Notes: generated by a model not told the origin, from the sequence alone. A DNA stretch of 64,000 nucleotides from Rhabdaerophilum sp. SD176 (GCF_030143245.1 NZ_JARJNS010000001.1:434001-498000), one strand, 5' to 3'. Counted from the stretch's first letter, positions 17,414 to 27,015 are shown. A program made the numbers and translations.

Positions 17414-17841
17414 ACCCTCGCAAGGCCATCCTGCTGGCCGGCTTCATGGCGCTTGGCGCGCCGGCAGGGGCCCAGGAACCGCGGGATGAACCGCGCGAGA
17501 TCGTCCGGCTCATCGCCTGGCGCTACACGCTTGGCCCGCCACCGGATCCGGCAAGCCTGCCGTTGGTCGACCGGCTCCTCAGGGCCCTCGCCCGGGCTGA
17601 TATCGATGGCGACGTGGTGATGCGGAACCCGGAAAACAGGATGGAGCAGGCCGAGACCGGCTGGTCGCAGCGCATCGACCACCAGCGTGTCCGCCTTGTC
17701 CTGCGCTTCCGCGAGAAAGGCCAACCCGGCGAGGTCGAATTCCTGTTCGACCGCGCCTCCGGCCCGTGGCTGATCACGGATATCCGCAACCGCGACGGCC
17801 GTTCGCTGCGCAAGCTGTTGCAGATCCCGGCTCCGCTTTGA
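17410..17841 (+). CDS. Periplasmic protein of unknown function
   Basis: A 143-residue protein starting at GTG within the stop of the HIT gene. It has a short signal peptide (MNPRKAILLAGFMALGAPAGAQ, cut near residue 22). The mature part contains EIVRLIAWRYTLG, VRLVLRFREKG and WLITDIRNRDGRSLRKLL, which read as strand-rich segments of a small periplasmic domain resembling DUF3828-like folds. No family is assigned with confidence. It ends one base before the convergent AzlD gene. Confidence 0.7.
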   Translation: MNPRKAILLAGFMALGAPAGAQEPRDEPREIVRLIAWRYTLGPPPDPASLPLVDRLLRALARADIDGDVVMRNPENRMEQAETGWSQRIDHQRVRLVLRFREKGQPGEVEFLFDRASGPWLITDIRNRDGRSLRKLLQIPAPL

Positions 17842-18210
17842 TCAGCCGGTCGCCAGCAGGGCGGCGCTGACCAGCACGATCTCGCCGATAATGACCCCGG
17901 CCAGCATCGACTTGCGGAAAGCGAAAAAGGCGAGGATGCCGGCACCGAGCGCTCCCCAGCGCCAGAAAACCGGCACAACCGCCAGCGCGCCCGATGGAAC
18001 GAGCAGCAGCTTTGCCACGACACCGGCCAGCAGGGCTGTGGCCACAGCCCGCACCCAGACGAGGATTTCCGCATCCTCCGACAGGCCCCGGACGAGGAAG
18101 ACCGAAGCCCAGCGCCAGATCTCGCTCGGCAGGAAGCCGAACAGGATCACCACGAGATAGGGCCAGAGCCCGCCGCTCCAGTGTTCGAGGGCCGCAAGCG
18201 TCGCGGTCAT
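17842..18210 (-). CDS. AzlD-like small subunit of a branched-chain amino acid exporter
   Basis: A 122-residue hydrophobic protein with about four membrane segments (LWPYLVVILFGFLPSEIWRW at the start). Its ATG overlaps the AzlC stop by ATGA, the usual arrangement for the AzlCD/YgaZH export pair. AzlD proteins are short partners needed for export by AzlC. The assignment relies on size, membrane pattern and position. Confidence 0.8.
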   Translation of the reverse strand: MTATLAALEHWSGGLWPYLVVILFGFLPSEIWRWASVFLVRGLSEDAEILVWVRAVATALLAGVVAKLLLVPSGALAVVPVFWRWGALGAGILAFFAFRKSMLAGVIIGEIVLVSAALLATG

Positions 18211-18995
18211 GCGCCGGCCCCACCGTCGCGCCGCGCCCGCTGGAGGCGATGGATCGCATAGGCCAGCGTACCCATGCCGATCCCGCCGACCATCAGGTCG
18301 AAACCCGCCGGCACGACCAGGGCCACCAGCGGCGCGGCGCCAAAGCCCAGAACCAGCGCCAGCCAGTCGACGCTCTGCCGCACCCCGGCCGCCAGCGCGA
18401 CGGTGAAATAGATCGGCGAGGTGAAGAGCAAGCCGGCCGCCAGCGCGGGCGGAAGCTTGGCGATCAGGTAATATCCGGCGCCGGTCGAGAAGGCCGCTGC
18501 CAGCATCACGGTCGAGGCGAAGGCGAGAAAATACGGAATGCGCTCCGGCTTGGGCATGCCGGGCAGCCGCCGCATCCCCTCGACCCAGGCCGTCACTGCC
18601 ACGAAATGCGCAAGGATCAGCAACAGCCAGGTCGGCGTGCCCTTCCGGGCCGGCTGCCCGTCCCGCGCAGGGACGGCCGGCTCGCGCATCAGCGGCAGGA
18701 TCGACATGCACATCGGCACGAAGCGGATGGACGAGACGCAGATCGCCACGGCGATCAGCGGCAGCGCCACGCCGGCGGCGATGGAGCCGAACAGCACCAT
18801 CTGCGCCGGCCCGGCCCAGACCAGCAAGGTCGAGGCGACGGCGGCGCCCATCGGATAGCCGACATCACGGCACAGCCCGCCAACCCCGATCAGCGAGGCC
18901 ATCAGCATGAAGCTCGGCAGACCGGCTGCGGCTTTCGCGCCGGCCAGAGCGGCCTGCCGTGCAGTCTTCAAGGGAGGGGAGGAATCGTCGGCCAT
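18207..18995 (-). CDS. AzlC family amino acid exporter large subunit
   Basis: A 262-residue polytopic membrane protein of the AzlC/YgaZ family, which exports branched-chain amino acids with AzlD. Landmarks are GLPSFMLMASLIGVGGL near the N-terminus, LLVWAGPAQMVLFGSIAAG (residues about 57-75) and SIRFVPMCMSILPLMRE (about 88-104). The pair could give relief from excess leucine; leucine breakdown genes lie further along, but no shared regulation is visible. Confidence 0.88.
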   Translation of the reverse strand: MADDSSPPLKTARQAALAGAKAAAGLPSFMLMASLIGVGGLCRDVGYPMGAAVASTLLVWAGPAQMVLFGSIAAGVALPLIAVAICVSSIRFVPMCMSILPLMREPAVPARDGQPARKGTPTWLLLILAHFVAVTAWVEGMRRLPGMPKPERIPYFLAFASTVMLAAAFSTGAGYYLIAKLPPALAAGLLFTSPIYFTVALAAGVRQSVDWLALVLGFGAAPLVALVVPAGFDLMVGGIGMGTLAYAIHRLQRARRDGGAGA

Positions 18996-19061
18996 GGTGG
19001 AATGGCGGCGAAGCTAAGCCTCGCCGCCCTTCCCGTCGAGCCGGAAAAATATCCGGGGCCG

Positions 19062-20237
19062 TTACTTCGCGAGGAAATCGCGGATCTGTGTCTCGACCTG
19101 CTTCATCGAAACCACGCCATCGAGATGGCCGCGATCGCCCTTCAGCTGGAGCTGTGTCACCGCAACGCCGGCCTGCCTGAGGCGATTGGCCGTGTCATCC
19201 ACGCCGCCGGACGGGAAGACGAGATCCTTCGGGGAATGCACCAGCAGGACCGGCGCCTTGATCTTCTTCAGCCCCTCGTCGAGCGTCCCGCCGCCTGTCA
19301 CGAAAAGCTGGTTGGCCTTGACGAGATAGAGGAAATGGTTCGCATCCGAGACCTTGGCCCGTGCGGCGCCGGCATTGTCGAGAACCTGCTCGATCTGGAA
19401 ACGCTTGTCGAAGCCGGCCGCCGGGCTCTCGCCCTCCTTCGCCGGCTTGCGGCCGAAGGTCTTGTTCGCCCAGTCCCAGTGATTGGCGTGCAGCGTGACG
19501 ATCTTGAGCGACTGGGCGAGCCCGTTATTCGGCGGCGTCTTGCCGTAGTAATCACCCTTGTTCCAGTTCGGATCGAGGCGGATCGGCGCTGCCCAGATAT
19601 CGAGCCAGGCGATCAGGTTGGCATCCGCCTCGCCGAAGGAGATGACCGGCATGGCCCGCGCCACGCGATCCGGATAGGTGGCGGCCCATTCGAAGGTCTG
19701 GATGCCGCCCATCGAGGCGCCCGCCACCAGCTGCAGACGGTTGATGCCGAGGCTGTCGACCAGCTGCTTCTGCACCTCGATGAAATCGCGGATCGTGACG
19801 ATCGGGAAATCCATGCCGTAGGGTTTGCCGGTATCCGGATTGTTCGTCGCCGGCCCGGTCGTCACCGTATTCGGGTCCCCCGTATTGAGGTTGACCAGCG
19901 TATCGGATGAAATCACGAAATACTTGTTGGTGTCGATCGCCTTGCCCGGCCCGATGATCGCATCCCAATAGCCGGGGGCGGCGTCGCTCTCCTTGTATTT
20001 CCCGGCAGCATGGCTGTTGCCGGAGAAGAAATGGCAGATCAGGATCGCATTGGACTTGTCCGCATAGAGCGTGCCGTAGCTCTCCCAGCCGACCTTCACA
20101 TTTTTCAGCACCCGGCCAGACTGGGTCATGAAAGTCGGAATTTCGAACGTCTTCTTCTCGGTCAGCAGGGTCTGCGCGCCCGCCGGCGCAGCCACCAGCG
20201 AAGCCGCAAGGGCAAATGCCGCAATCAGTCTTTTCAT
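19062..20237 (-). CDS. Secreted MetX-like alpha/beta hydrolase
   Basis: A 391-residue alpha/beta hydrolase of the homoserine O-acetyltransferase (MetX) superfamily with a clear Sec signal peptide (MKRLIAAFALAASLVAAPAG, cut after GAQ). It has the MetX-type VGWESYGTL block, the NTGDPNTVTTGPA region, the nucleophile elbow GASMGG, and acid and base residues in HSPKDLVFPSGG and GDRGHLDGV. A true MetX is cytoplasmic because it needs acetyl-CoA. An exported form is therefore likely to be a hydrolase or transesterase with another substrate. GGGAGG precedes the ATG at 20237. It stands alone between azlC and clpA. Confidence 0.85.
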   Translation of the reverse strand: MKRLIAAFALAASLVAAPAGAQTLLTEKKTFEIPTFMTQSGRVLKNVKVGWESYGTLYADKSNAILICHFFSGNSHAAGKYKESDAAPGYWDAIIGPGKAIDTNKYFVISSDTLVNLNTGDPNTVTTGPATNNPDTGKPYGMDFPIVTIRDFIEVQKQLVDSLGINRLQLVAGASMGGIQTFEWAATYPDRVARAMPVISFGEADANLIAWLDIWAAPIRLDPNWNKGDYYGKTPPNNGLAQSLKIVTLHANHWDWANKTFGRKPAKEGESPAAGFDKRFQIEQVLDNAGAARAKVSDANHFLYLVKANQLFVTGGGTLDEGLKKIKAPVLLVHSPKDLVFPSGGVDDTANRLRQAGVAVTQLQLKGDRGHLDGVVSMKQVETQIRDFLAK

Positions 20238-20324
20238 GAGTTCCTCCCTCGCCGGACATGGGCCAACGGCAGGAAGATTTGACAATCTGTCGCAGGCGCC
20301 TGTCAACGCACAGCCCGCACCCGA

Positions 20325-20353
20325 GACAGAAAAGCCGGGCTCCCGCCCGGCTT
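20325..20353 (-). terminator. Intrinsic terminator of clpA
   Basis: On the minus strand AAGCCGGGC-GGGA-GCCCGGCTT is followed by TTCTGTC. The hairpin starts four bases past the clpA stop. Confidence 0.8.
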
Positions 20354-20356
20354 GTC

Positions 20357-22888
20357 CTATTTCTTCAGCGGAAGCTTCGGCACCGGCGAACGGCGCGGCT
20401 TCGAGGGCTCGTCCTTCGGCGCATCCGGCGGGCCGGGGTCCCGCGCGGGCGGGGGCAGCGGCGGCGCAGGCGGCGGCTTGGGCAGGGCCGCGCGGGTGGC
20501 TTTCGGCGCGGCCTTGCGCGCCTTGGGCTTTGCGCGGGTCTTGGCTTTCGGCTGGGCGGGAATCGCTTCCGGCCGCGGCTTGATCGGGCCTTCCGGAAAC
20601 TCGAGACCGAGCTTCTTCTCGCCCTCCTTCTCGGTGACGATGACGCGCACCGCCCCGCCACCCTTGAGCTTGCCGAACAGCACTTCCTCGGCGAGCGGCG
20701 TCTTGATCGTCGCCTGGATCAGCCGTGCCATCGGGCGGGCGCCCATCGCCTCGTCATAGCCATGCTCGACCAGCCAGTCCCGCGCCTCGTCCGACAGCGA
20801 GATGGTGACATGCCGATCCGCCAGCTGCGCTTCCAGCCCGGCAACGAACTTGTCGACCACCTGTGCAATCACCTCGCGCGGCAGGTTCCCGAACGAGACC
20901 GTCGCATCGAGGCGGTTGCGGAATTCCGGCGTGAACAGCCGGTTGATCGCCTCCGTATCCTCGCCTTCCCGCCGCTGGCGGGTGAAGCCGAAGGCGGATT
21001 TCGCCATATCGGAGGCCCCGGCATTGGTGGTCATGATCAGGATCGTGTTGCGGAACTGGACTTCCTTGCCGTTATGGTCGGTCAGCTTGCCGTGATCCAT
21101 CACCTGCAACAGGATGTTGAACAGGTCGGGATGCGCCTTCTCGATTTCATCGAGCAGCAGCACGCAATAGGGGTTCTGGTCGACACCATCGGTCAGCAGG
21201 CCACCCTGGTCGAAGCCGACATAGCCGGGAGGCGCGCCGATCAGCCGCGAGACGGTGTGGCGTTCCATATATTCGGACATGTCGAACCGGAGCAGTTTCA
21301 CGCCGAGCACCGAGGCCAGCTGCTTGGCTACTTCCGTCTTGCCGACGCCGGTCGGCCCGGAGAAGAGATAGCAGCCGATCGGCTTCTCTGCCTCGCGCAG
21401 GCCGGCCCGGGCCAGCTTGATCGCGCTGGACAGCTGCTCGATCGCCTTTTCCTGCCCGTACACGACGCGCTTCAGGGTGGTCTCGAGATTCTGCAGCACG
21501 GCCGCATCGTCCTTCGAGACCGTCTTTGGCGGGATCCGCGCCATGGTGGCGATCGTCGCCTCGATCTCCTTGAGGCCGATCGTCTTCTTGCGGCGGCTCT
21601 CCGGCAGCAGCATCTGCGAGGCGCCGGTCTCGTCGATCACGTCGATCGCCTTGTCCGGCAGCTTGCGGTCATGGATATACCGGGCAGAAAGCTCCACCGC
21701 GCCCTTTACCGCCTCGTTGGTGTATCTCAGCCGGTGGAACTCCTCGAAATAGGGCTTGAGCCCCTTGAGGATCTCGATCGCATCGGGGATCGACGGCTCG
21801 TTGACATCGATCTTCTGAAAGCGCCGGACAAGCGCCCGGTCCTTTTCGAAATACTGGCGGTATTCCTTGTAGGTGGTGGAGCCGATACAGCGCAAAGTGC
21901 CGGCAGCGAGCGCCGGCTTGAGCAGGTTCGAAGCGTCCATCGAACCGCCTGACGTCGCCCCGGCACCGATCACCGTATGGATTTCGTCGATGAACAGAAT
22001 GGCCTTGGGATGGGCCTCGATCTCCTTCATCACCTGCTTCAGGCGTTCCTCGAAATCACCCCGATAGCGCGTGCCGGCCAGCAGCGTGCCCATATCGAGC
22101 GCAAAAACCGTGGCATCGGCCAGCACATCGGGCACCTCGCCATCGACGATCTTCCGCGCGAGCCCCTCGGCGATCGCGGTCTTGCCGACGCCGGGATCTC
22201 CCACGAAAAGCGGGTTGTTCTTCTGCCGGCGGCACAGGACCTGGATCGTCCGGTTGACCTCGGATTCGCGGCCGATCAGCGGATCGATCTTGCCTGTACG
22301 CGCCTTCTTGTTGAGGTCGACGGCATAAGCCGCAAGTGCGCTTTCCTTCTTCTTGCCGCCCTCGCGCTCGGCGCCCGCGCTGCCATTGTCCGGGCTCTCC
22401 TCGGGCTCTTCTTCCACGCCGCGGGGGGCACGGCTCTCCGAGGCGCCGGGGCGCTTGGCAATGCCATGCGAGATGTAATTGACCGCATCATAGCGGGTCA
22501 TCTCCTGCTCCTGCAGGAAATAGGCGGCATGGCTTTCGCGCTCGGCAAAGATCGCGACCAGCACATTCGCGCCGGTCACTTCCTCGCGCCCGGAGGATTG
22601 CACATGGATCACCGCGCGCTGGATCACGCGCTGGAAGCCCGCTGTCGGCTTGGTATCGGCGCGGTCCCGCACCACCAGCGCCTCCAGCTCGGTGTCGATA
22701 TAGGTCGTCACCGTCAGGCGGAGGACGTCGAGATCGACATTGCAGGCCCGCATCACCGCGGCGGCATCCTCGTCGTCGATCAGCGCCAGCAGCAGGTGCT
22801 CGAGCGTGGCGAATTCGTGCCGGCGCGCAGAAGCGTGACCGAGCGCCTGGTGGAGGGCGTTTTCGAGGCTTTTCGAAAAACTGGGCAC
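20357..22888 (-). CDS. clpA: ATP-dependent Clp protease ATP-binding subunit ClpA
   Basis: An 843-residue AAA+ unfoldase that feeds substrates to ClpP. The Clp-N repeats (about 1-145) are followed by an acidic linker ([11 protein letters not shown]), AAA-1 with GDPGVGKT and AAA-2 with GPTGVGKT plus [12 protein letters not shown]. After the normal end of the family (LEFP near residue 764) there is an extra tail of about 79 residues, rich in Pro, Lys and Ala. The frame is open upstream, but ClpA proteins begin PSFSxxLE, so the GTG at 22888 is the likely start. The adaptor gene clpS is 83 bases upstream in the same direction. Confidence 0.95.
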   Translation of the reverse strand: MPSFSKSLENALHQALGHASARRHEFATLEHLLLALIDDEDAAAVMRACNVDLDVLRLTVTTYIDTELEALVVRDRADTKPTAGFQRVIQRAVIHVQSSGREEVTGANVLVAIFAERESHAAYFLQEQEMTRYDAVNYISHGIAKRPGASESRAPRGVEEEPEESPDNGSAGAEREGGKKKESALAAYAVDLNKKARTGKIDPLIGRESEVNRTIQVLCRRQKNNPLFVGDPGVGKTAIAEGLARKIVDGEVPDVLADATVFALDMGTLLAGTRYRGDFEERLKQVMKEIEAHPKAILFIDEIHTVIGAGATSGGSMDASNLLKPALAAGTLRCIGSTTYKEYRQYFEKDRALVRRFQKIDVNEPSIPDAIEILKGLKPYFEEFHRLRYTNEAVKGAVELSARYIHDRKLPDKAIDVIDETGASQMLLPESRRKKTIGLKEIEATIATMARIPPKTVSKDDAAVLQNLETTLKRVVYGQEKAIEQLSSAIKLARAGLREAEKPIGCYLFSGPTGVGKTEVAKQLASVLGVKLLRFDMSEYMERHTVSRLIGAPPGYVGFDQGGLLTDGVDQNPYCVLLLDEIEKAHPDLFNILLQVMDHGKLTDHNGKEVQFRNTILIMTTNAGASDMAKSAFGFTRQRREGEDTEAINRLFTPEFRNRLDATVSFGNLPREVIAQVVDKFVAGLEAQLADRHVTISLSDEARDWLVEHGYDEAMGARPMARLIQATIKTPLAEEVLFGKLKGGGAVRVIVTEKEGEKKLGLEFPEGPIKPRPEAIPAQPKAKTRAKPKARKAAPKATRAALPKPPPAPPLPPPARDPGPPDAPKDEPSKPRRSPVPKLPLKK

Positions 22889-22971
22889 GGTCTGCTCGCT
22901 TTCCTGTTGCGACGCCGGAGGGCGCCTGCCTGTGGTCCTGGCGGGCAATCGGGCGCCCGCCTGGCTTCACG

Positions 22972-23340
22972 TCACTTCTTTTCCATCACGCATTGCAGCG
23001 GATGCTGGTTCTCACGGGCGAAATCCATCACCTGCGTCACCTTCGTCTCGGCAATCTCGAATGTGTAGGTGCCGCATTCGCCTACGCCATTGTGATGGAC
23101 ATGGAGCATGATCTGCGTCGCCTGCTCCTCGTTCTTGTTGAAGAAACGCATCAGCACATGCACGACGAACTCCATCGGCGTGTAGTCATCGTTCAGCAGC
23201 AGCACGCGATACAGGTCGGGTCGCTTGCGAAGGGTCTTGGTCCGCGTCGCAAGGGCTGTCCCATTGGCCGGATTCTTGCCCGGGCCATTGTTGGTGGGGC
23301 CGGCGAGAGGTGTCCAGTTCAGGGTCAAATCACCATCCAT
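22972..23340 (-). CDS. clpS: ClpS adaptor protein
   Basis: A 122-residue adaptor that delivers N-degron substrates to ClpA. Known motifs are present: [20 protein letters not shown] (substrate pocket with the Asn-Asp pair), [13 protein letters not shown] and the C-terminal [16 protein letters not shown]. The 40-residue N-terminal extension is flexible, as in the family. It lies directly upstream of clpA, the standard arrangement. The ATG at 23340 was chosen; the frame is open further but unlike ClpS. Confidence 0.95.
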   Translation of the reverse strand: MDGDLTLNWTPLAGPTNNGPGKNPANGTALATRTKTLRKRPDLYRVLLLNDDYTPMEFVVHVLMRFFNKNEEQATQIMLHVHHNGVGECGTYTFEIAETKVTQVMDFARENQHPLQCVMEKK

Positions 23341-23493
23341 GGTGTGAAAGGTTATGCCGGTTCGCGCGACAATCAAGCGGGTTCTGGCAGGTTGGGCACA
23401 ACATGCCGCAGGGCAGCAAGGCCGCGCAAGCCAACATGTAGGCAAGCCGGTCACGAATTGTAAGGTCTGGCGGGAAAACGGATCCGAAACAGC

Positions 23494-23520
23494 AAAAAGC
23501 CCGGTCACAGGACCGGGCTT
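23494..23520 (-). terminator. Intrinsic terminator of the phasin gene
   Basis: On the minus strand AAGCCCGGTC-CTGT-GACCGGGCTT (ten pairs) is followed by TTTGCTG. It lies about 73 bases past the phasin stop and separates it from clpS. Confidence 0.85.
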
Positions 23521-23592
23521 CCGCTATCGGGGAGCAGGCCGGCAGCCGGAGCTGCCGGACAGGTCGACCCTTGCGGGCCTGCCTGTTTGGGC

Positions 23593-23928
23593 TTACTTGC
23601 CCTGAACCTTGGCCATCGCGCCTTCGATCGGCTTGAAGGCTTCCTTGGTGAGCTCGGTCACGAGCTCGCCGACCTTCGTGGCATGGGCCACATAGCCTTC
23701 GTAGGCGGTCTTGGCGAAATCGGTCTGGATTTCGACGGCCTTGTCGAGCGTCTTCACGCCGAGCAGCTTCTCGAACGTGGTCGAGCTGGCTTCGATGGCC
23801 TTCTTCGAATAATCGGCAACTTCCGTCGCGATGGCCTGGATGCCCTTCTGCTGGGCCCCGAACGCCTTGACGGCGAGATCGAGATTTTCCTTGCCGAACT
23901 TCTGCATGTCTTCGAACGCGTTGATCAT
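23593..23928 (-). CDS. Phasin family protein (polyhydroxyalkanoate granule coat)
   Basis: A 111-residue amphipathic helical protein with the phasin pattern: FEDMQKFGKENLDLAVKAFG, then KGIQAIATEVADYSKKAIE, TFEKLLGVKTLDKAVEIQTDFAK, and YEGYVAHATKVGELV. Phasins coat polyhydroxybutyrate granules, so the organism probably stores PHB. GGGGA lies just upstream of ATG 23928. It has its own strong promoter with an overlapping repeat and its own terminator, so it is a monocistronic and probably highly expressed gene. No pha synthesis genes are in the window. Confidence 0.9.
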   Translation of the reverse strand: MINAFEDMQKFGKENLDLAVKAFGAQQKGIQAIATEVADYSKKAIEASSTTFEKLLGVKTLDKAVEIQTDFAKTAYEGYVAHATKVGELVTELTKEAFKPIEGAMAKVQGK

Positions 23929-23977
23929 GATACGTCCCCTTGAGCTTGTTCCGGCGTCGTTTTGTCCGGATGACGCT

Positions 23978-24006
23978 GATCTATGTTGCGGTGCACAAAA
24001 TGTCAA
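23978..24006 (-). promoter_or_regulatory. Phasin promoter
   Basis: On the minus strand TTGACA (24006-24001), a 17 bp spacer and TAGATC (23983-23978). The -35 box is perfect and the spacing is ideal. The leader to ATG 23928 would be about 43 nt. Confidence 0.7.
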
Positions 24007-24022
24007 GAAACTATTTTGCGCT
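23992..24022. promoter_or_regulatory. Imperfect inverted repeat overlapping the phasin promoter
   Basis: TGCACAAAAT (23992-24001) and ATTTTGCGCT (24013-24022) are imperfect arms around the -35 box, and a further GCTGCA follows. In other bacteria phasin genes are repressed by PhaR at palindromic sites in this position. That this is a PhaR site is inference. Confidence 0.35.
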
Positions 24023-24224
24023 GCACCATGCGCATTTGACATGGATCAACGGAAGCGGCGCATGGCTCGCCGTGAAAGGCCTTGCCGCCACAGGCCTCGG
24101 TTCAACCCGGCAAAAACTCGCTCAGCCTTAAGACTCGCGTAACCGGGATGGTCGCATTTTAAGCAGAACGTGGAGCAGAAGCTGCACGGTGTCGAGGCGT
24201 CCCGGTCTTCCGGAGTGGGTAAGT

Positions 24225-26150
24225 ATGCGTTCTCCTTGCGTAGCCGCGGTCCGCTGGCCGCTTTCGCCGCGTTTGCTGGCGACTGTCCTGCTGGCGCTCG
24301 TGATGACCGCCGCCCTGGTGGTCCCGGAAGCGGAAGCGCGCCGCAAGCGTCATCGCGCGGCCGGCGGTGGCTACAACCCGCCTTATGCGTCGATGGTCTA
24401 TGATGTGAATTCCGGTCGCGTGCTCGAAGCGACCAATGGCGATGCCCTGCGCCATCCGGCTTCCGTCACCAAGGTGATGACGCTCTACATGCTGTTCGAG
24501 CAGCTCCAGACCGGCCGTTTCAAGCTGAGCACGGAACTGCCCGTCTCGCGTGAGGCGGCCAGCCAGTCCCCGTCGAAACTTGGCCTTCGCCCGGGCGAGA
24601 CGATCGCCGTCGAGGATGCCATCAAGGCGCTGGTCACGAAATCCGCCAATGATGTTGCTGTCGTGGTCGCCGAGGCGATCGGCGGCGAAGAAGAGCGTTT
24701 CGCCGCGATGATGACGCGGAAGGCGCGGTCCATCGGCATGAAGCGGACGACCTTCCGCAATGCATCGGGACTGCCCAATCCCAGCCAGTGGACGACCGCG
24801 CGCGATCTGGTGACCCTCGGCCGCGCCATCCAGGACCGCTTCCCGCGCTACTATCATTATTTCGGCACCCGGAATTTCGCCTTCGAGGGCCGTGCCTATC
24901 GCAACCACAACCGGCTGCTCGGCCAGGTCGAGGGCGTGGACGGCATCAAGACCGGCTATACCCGGGCTTCCGGCTTCAACCTCCTCACCTCGGCCAAGGC
25001 TGACGGGCGCCACCTGATCACCGTGGTCCTCGGCGGCCGATCTGGCCGGGCCCGCGACGCGCAGGTGGCGAGCCTGATCGAGAACCATATGGACCGCGCC
25101 TATGCCGGCCGCCGCATGACGGCGAAGGCCGTCGAGGTTGCCCGCGCCCCGGATGAGGATGACGAGATCGAGGAAGGCAGCCCGGCGCGTCCGGCCGTTG
25201 CTGCGCTTCCCCCGGCCCGCACCGCACAGCGCCAGCTTCCGCCGCCGCCGGCCCCCGTAGGGCTGATGGCCGCCCCGGCTGGCGCGGCTCCGGCCGGCGC
25301 CATGCCGCTGCCTCCGTCCCGGCCGCGACCGGCGGTGATCGCCGAGACCGGCCCGCGCCAGCAGGCCCAGGATGATCCGGGCCTGACGCGCACCCGCCCG
25401 CTGGCGCTTTCCTCCAGCGGCTCGACCAACATCGTCGCCTCGGCCACGACCCCGCTGGCCCTTGTCGGCACCACGCCGCGCTCACCGGCCATGCGCTGGC
25501 AGGCCGGGCCGGGCTCCAATGACCTGCCGCCGCCGCGCCATGCAGCCCCGCGTGACGAGCAGCGCCTCGTGCCGCCAGGTTCGATCCGCTACACCAATTC
25601 CATTCCAGGCGAGGCACCGAAGGCCGAGGAAAGCCAGGCCCTGCCGGCGGCAGCGCCCGCGCCGCGCCCGACACCGGAGCCCCGCCCCGCCGAGGTGAAG
25701 GCCGAGGAGCGCCTGCCGACGATGCAGCGCCGCGCCGAGATCGCCGCCATCACCCCGCCGCCGCAGCCCGAAGCCGCCCGCCGCGCGCCCGCGCCGGAAC
25801 CGGCTCGCCCCGCTGCCGAGGCCCCGCGCCCGGCCACGCCGGTTGCCGCTGCGCCGGCACCGAAAGAAACGCCGAAAGAAACGCCGAAAGCCGCTGCACC
25901 CGCGCGCACGGGCTGGGTCATCCAGCTCGCCGCCGCCGAGAGTGATGCCAAGGCCCGCACGATCCTCGACCAGGCGATCGAAAAGACCGGGCGCGCCCTG
26001 AAATCCGCCGAGCCCTTCACCGAAGCGGTGACCAAGGGCGGCACCACGTTCTATCGCGCCCGCTTCGCCGGCTTCGACGCCGACGAGGCGCAGGCCGCCT
26101 GCAGGACGCTGAAGCGCAGCGGCTTCAACTGCTTCGCCCAGAAACTCTGA
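24225..26150 (+). CDS. D-alanyl-D-alanine carboxypeptidase (PBP5-type) with C-terminal SPOR domain
   Basis: A 641-residue exported penicillin-binding protein of the DacA/DacF type, which trims D-Ala from peptidoglycan stem peptides. After a signal peptide (membrane core about residues 13-33) come the active site Ser80-Val-Thr-Lys83, Ser140-Ala-Asn142 and Lys242-Thr-Gly244 (DGIKTGYT). Residues about 300-560 are a long Pro/Ala-rich linker. The last 80 residues (GWVIQLAAAES to the end) form a SPOR domain, which binds denuded glycan strands at the division septum. The start is ATG 24225, with GGAG nine bases upstream; GTG 24189 is also in frame. Confidence 0.92.
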   Translation: MRSPCVAAVRWPLSPRLLATVLLALVMTAALVVPEAEARRKRHRAAGGGYNPPYASMVYDVNSGRVLEATNGDALRHPASVTKVMTLYMLFEQLQTGRFKLSTELPVSREAASQSPSKLGLRPGETIAVEDAIKALVTKSANDVAVVVAEAIGGEEERFAAMMTRKARSIGMKRTTFRNASGLPNPSQWTTARDLVTLGRAIQDRFPRYYHYFGTRNFAFEGRAYRNHNRLLGQVEGVDGIKTGYTRASGFNLLTSAKADGRHLITVVLGGRSGRARDAQVASLIENHMDRAYAGRRMTAKAVEVARAPDEDDEIEEGSPARPAVAALPPARTAQRQLPPPPAPVGLMAAPAGAAPAGAMPLPPSRPRPAVIAETGPRQQAQDDPGLTRTRPLALSSSGSTNIVASATTPLALVGTTPRSPAMRWQAGPGSNDLPPPRHAAPRDEQRLVPPGSIRYTNSIPGEAPKAEESQALPAAAPAPRPTPEPRPAEVKAEERLPTMQRRAEIAAITPPPQPEAARRAPAPEPARPAAEAPRPATPVAAAPAPKETPKETPKAAAPARTGWVIQLAAAESDAKARTILDQAIEKTGRALKSAEPFTEAVTKGGTTFYRARFAGFDADEAQAACRTLKRSGFNCFAQKL

Positions 26151-26234
26151 CCCCGGAAACTGTCAACATGGTGAGGAGCCATCGCGATGTATGACCCCGC
26201 CGATCTTTCGCCGGAAATGAGCCGCCCGCTGGGG

Positions 26235-26942
26235 CTAGGCGCCCCGGCGCCGTGCTTCGAGCGCGATGTCCTTCGCCCGGTTGACCATCGCCGCGAGATA
26301 GGTCGAACCGCCTTTGTCGGGGTGAAACCGCGAAATCAGGGCCCGATGCGCCGCCCGGATGGCCTCTTCGGAAGCCCCCGGTTCAAGGCCAAGGACCTCA
26401 TAGGCCTCCTGTTCACGCATTTCAGCCACGCTCGCCGGCGGTCCCTGCCCCGCTGCCGCATCGAACTGCACGTATTGACGCCAGCCGGGCGCCCGGCGGT
26501 CGAGATCCTGCGCGATCAGGTTTAATCCCTGCGGGTCAGTCTGCACCAGTTCGCGGACCAGATCGGGGATCTGGTCCGGCTTGAGCTTGTGCAGCCATTT
26601 CCCGGCATATTTCCCGGTCCGGATTTTCGCCTCGATCTCGCCGGTCGTCAGGTCGAACCAGACCAGCAGGGCCAGCGTGTGGATCTCGCTGCGCCGCGCC
26701 CGGCCAATCGGGTCGAACATCGCCGGCAAGCGGAAGCCGAGCAGCCAGGCCGAAAGCGAGACCAGCACAATCGCGAAATCCCAGCGCCCCCTGAGGGCCA
26801 GCAGGATCCCGGCACCACCGGCCACGGCCCCGACGAGCTTGCGTGTCAGCGGCGACAGGGCCTCGCCGGTCTTGCGGCCGGGCCCGACCGCAAACCACCA
26901 GACGATCGCGCCGAACACGATCATGGAGAGAATATAGTTCAT
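26235..26942 (-). CDS. Membrane-anchored J-domain protein
   Basis: A 235-residue protein with three N-terminal hydrophobic segments (about 1-18, 28-48 and 50-68). A cytoplasmic middle part follows (GEIEAKIRTGKYAGKWLHKL), and a C-terminal J-domain whose HPD motif is SRFHPDKGG, near residue 208. J-domain proteins stimulate DnaK ATPase, so this one probably recruits DnaK to the inner membrane. The J-domain at the C-terminus is as in DjlA-like proteins. ATG 26942 is taken; GTG 26966 in frame would add eight residues. It converges on the carboxypeptidase gene. Confidence 0.85.
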   Translation of the reverse strand: MNYILSMIVFGAIVWWFAVGPGRKTGEALSPLTRKLVGAVAGGAGILLALRGRWDFAIVLVSLSAWLLGFRLPAMFDPIGRARRSEIHTLALLVWFDLTTGEIEAKIRTGKYAGKWLHKLKPDQIPDLVRELVQTDPQGLNLIAQDLDRRAPGWRQYVQFDAAAGQGPPASVAEMREQEAYEVLGLEPGASEEAIRAAHRALISRFHPDKGGSTYLAAMVNRAKDIALEARRRGA

Positions 26943-27015
26943 CGCTCCGTCGGCGCTCCCGCTCACCCATGGCCAGGCCGCAAGGGCCCCCGAACTTCCT
27001 GCCGGTCAGCCGAAG

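Noticed and set aside
17994-19910. 638-codon plus-strand frame opposite AzlCD and the MetX-like gene
   Set aside because: Antisense shadow covering three confirmed features.
20258-23068. Long plus-strand frames opposite clpA and clpS
   Set aside because: Antisense shadows of a well recognised operon.
26151-26525. Plus-strand frame at 26187 with a GTGAGGAG-like upstream site
   Set aside because: Mostly antisense to the J-domain gene and not protein-like after the first 15 residues.
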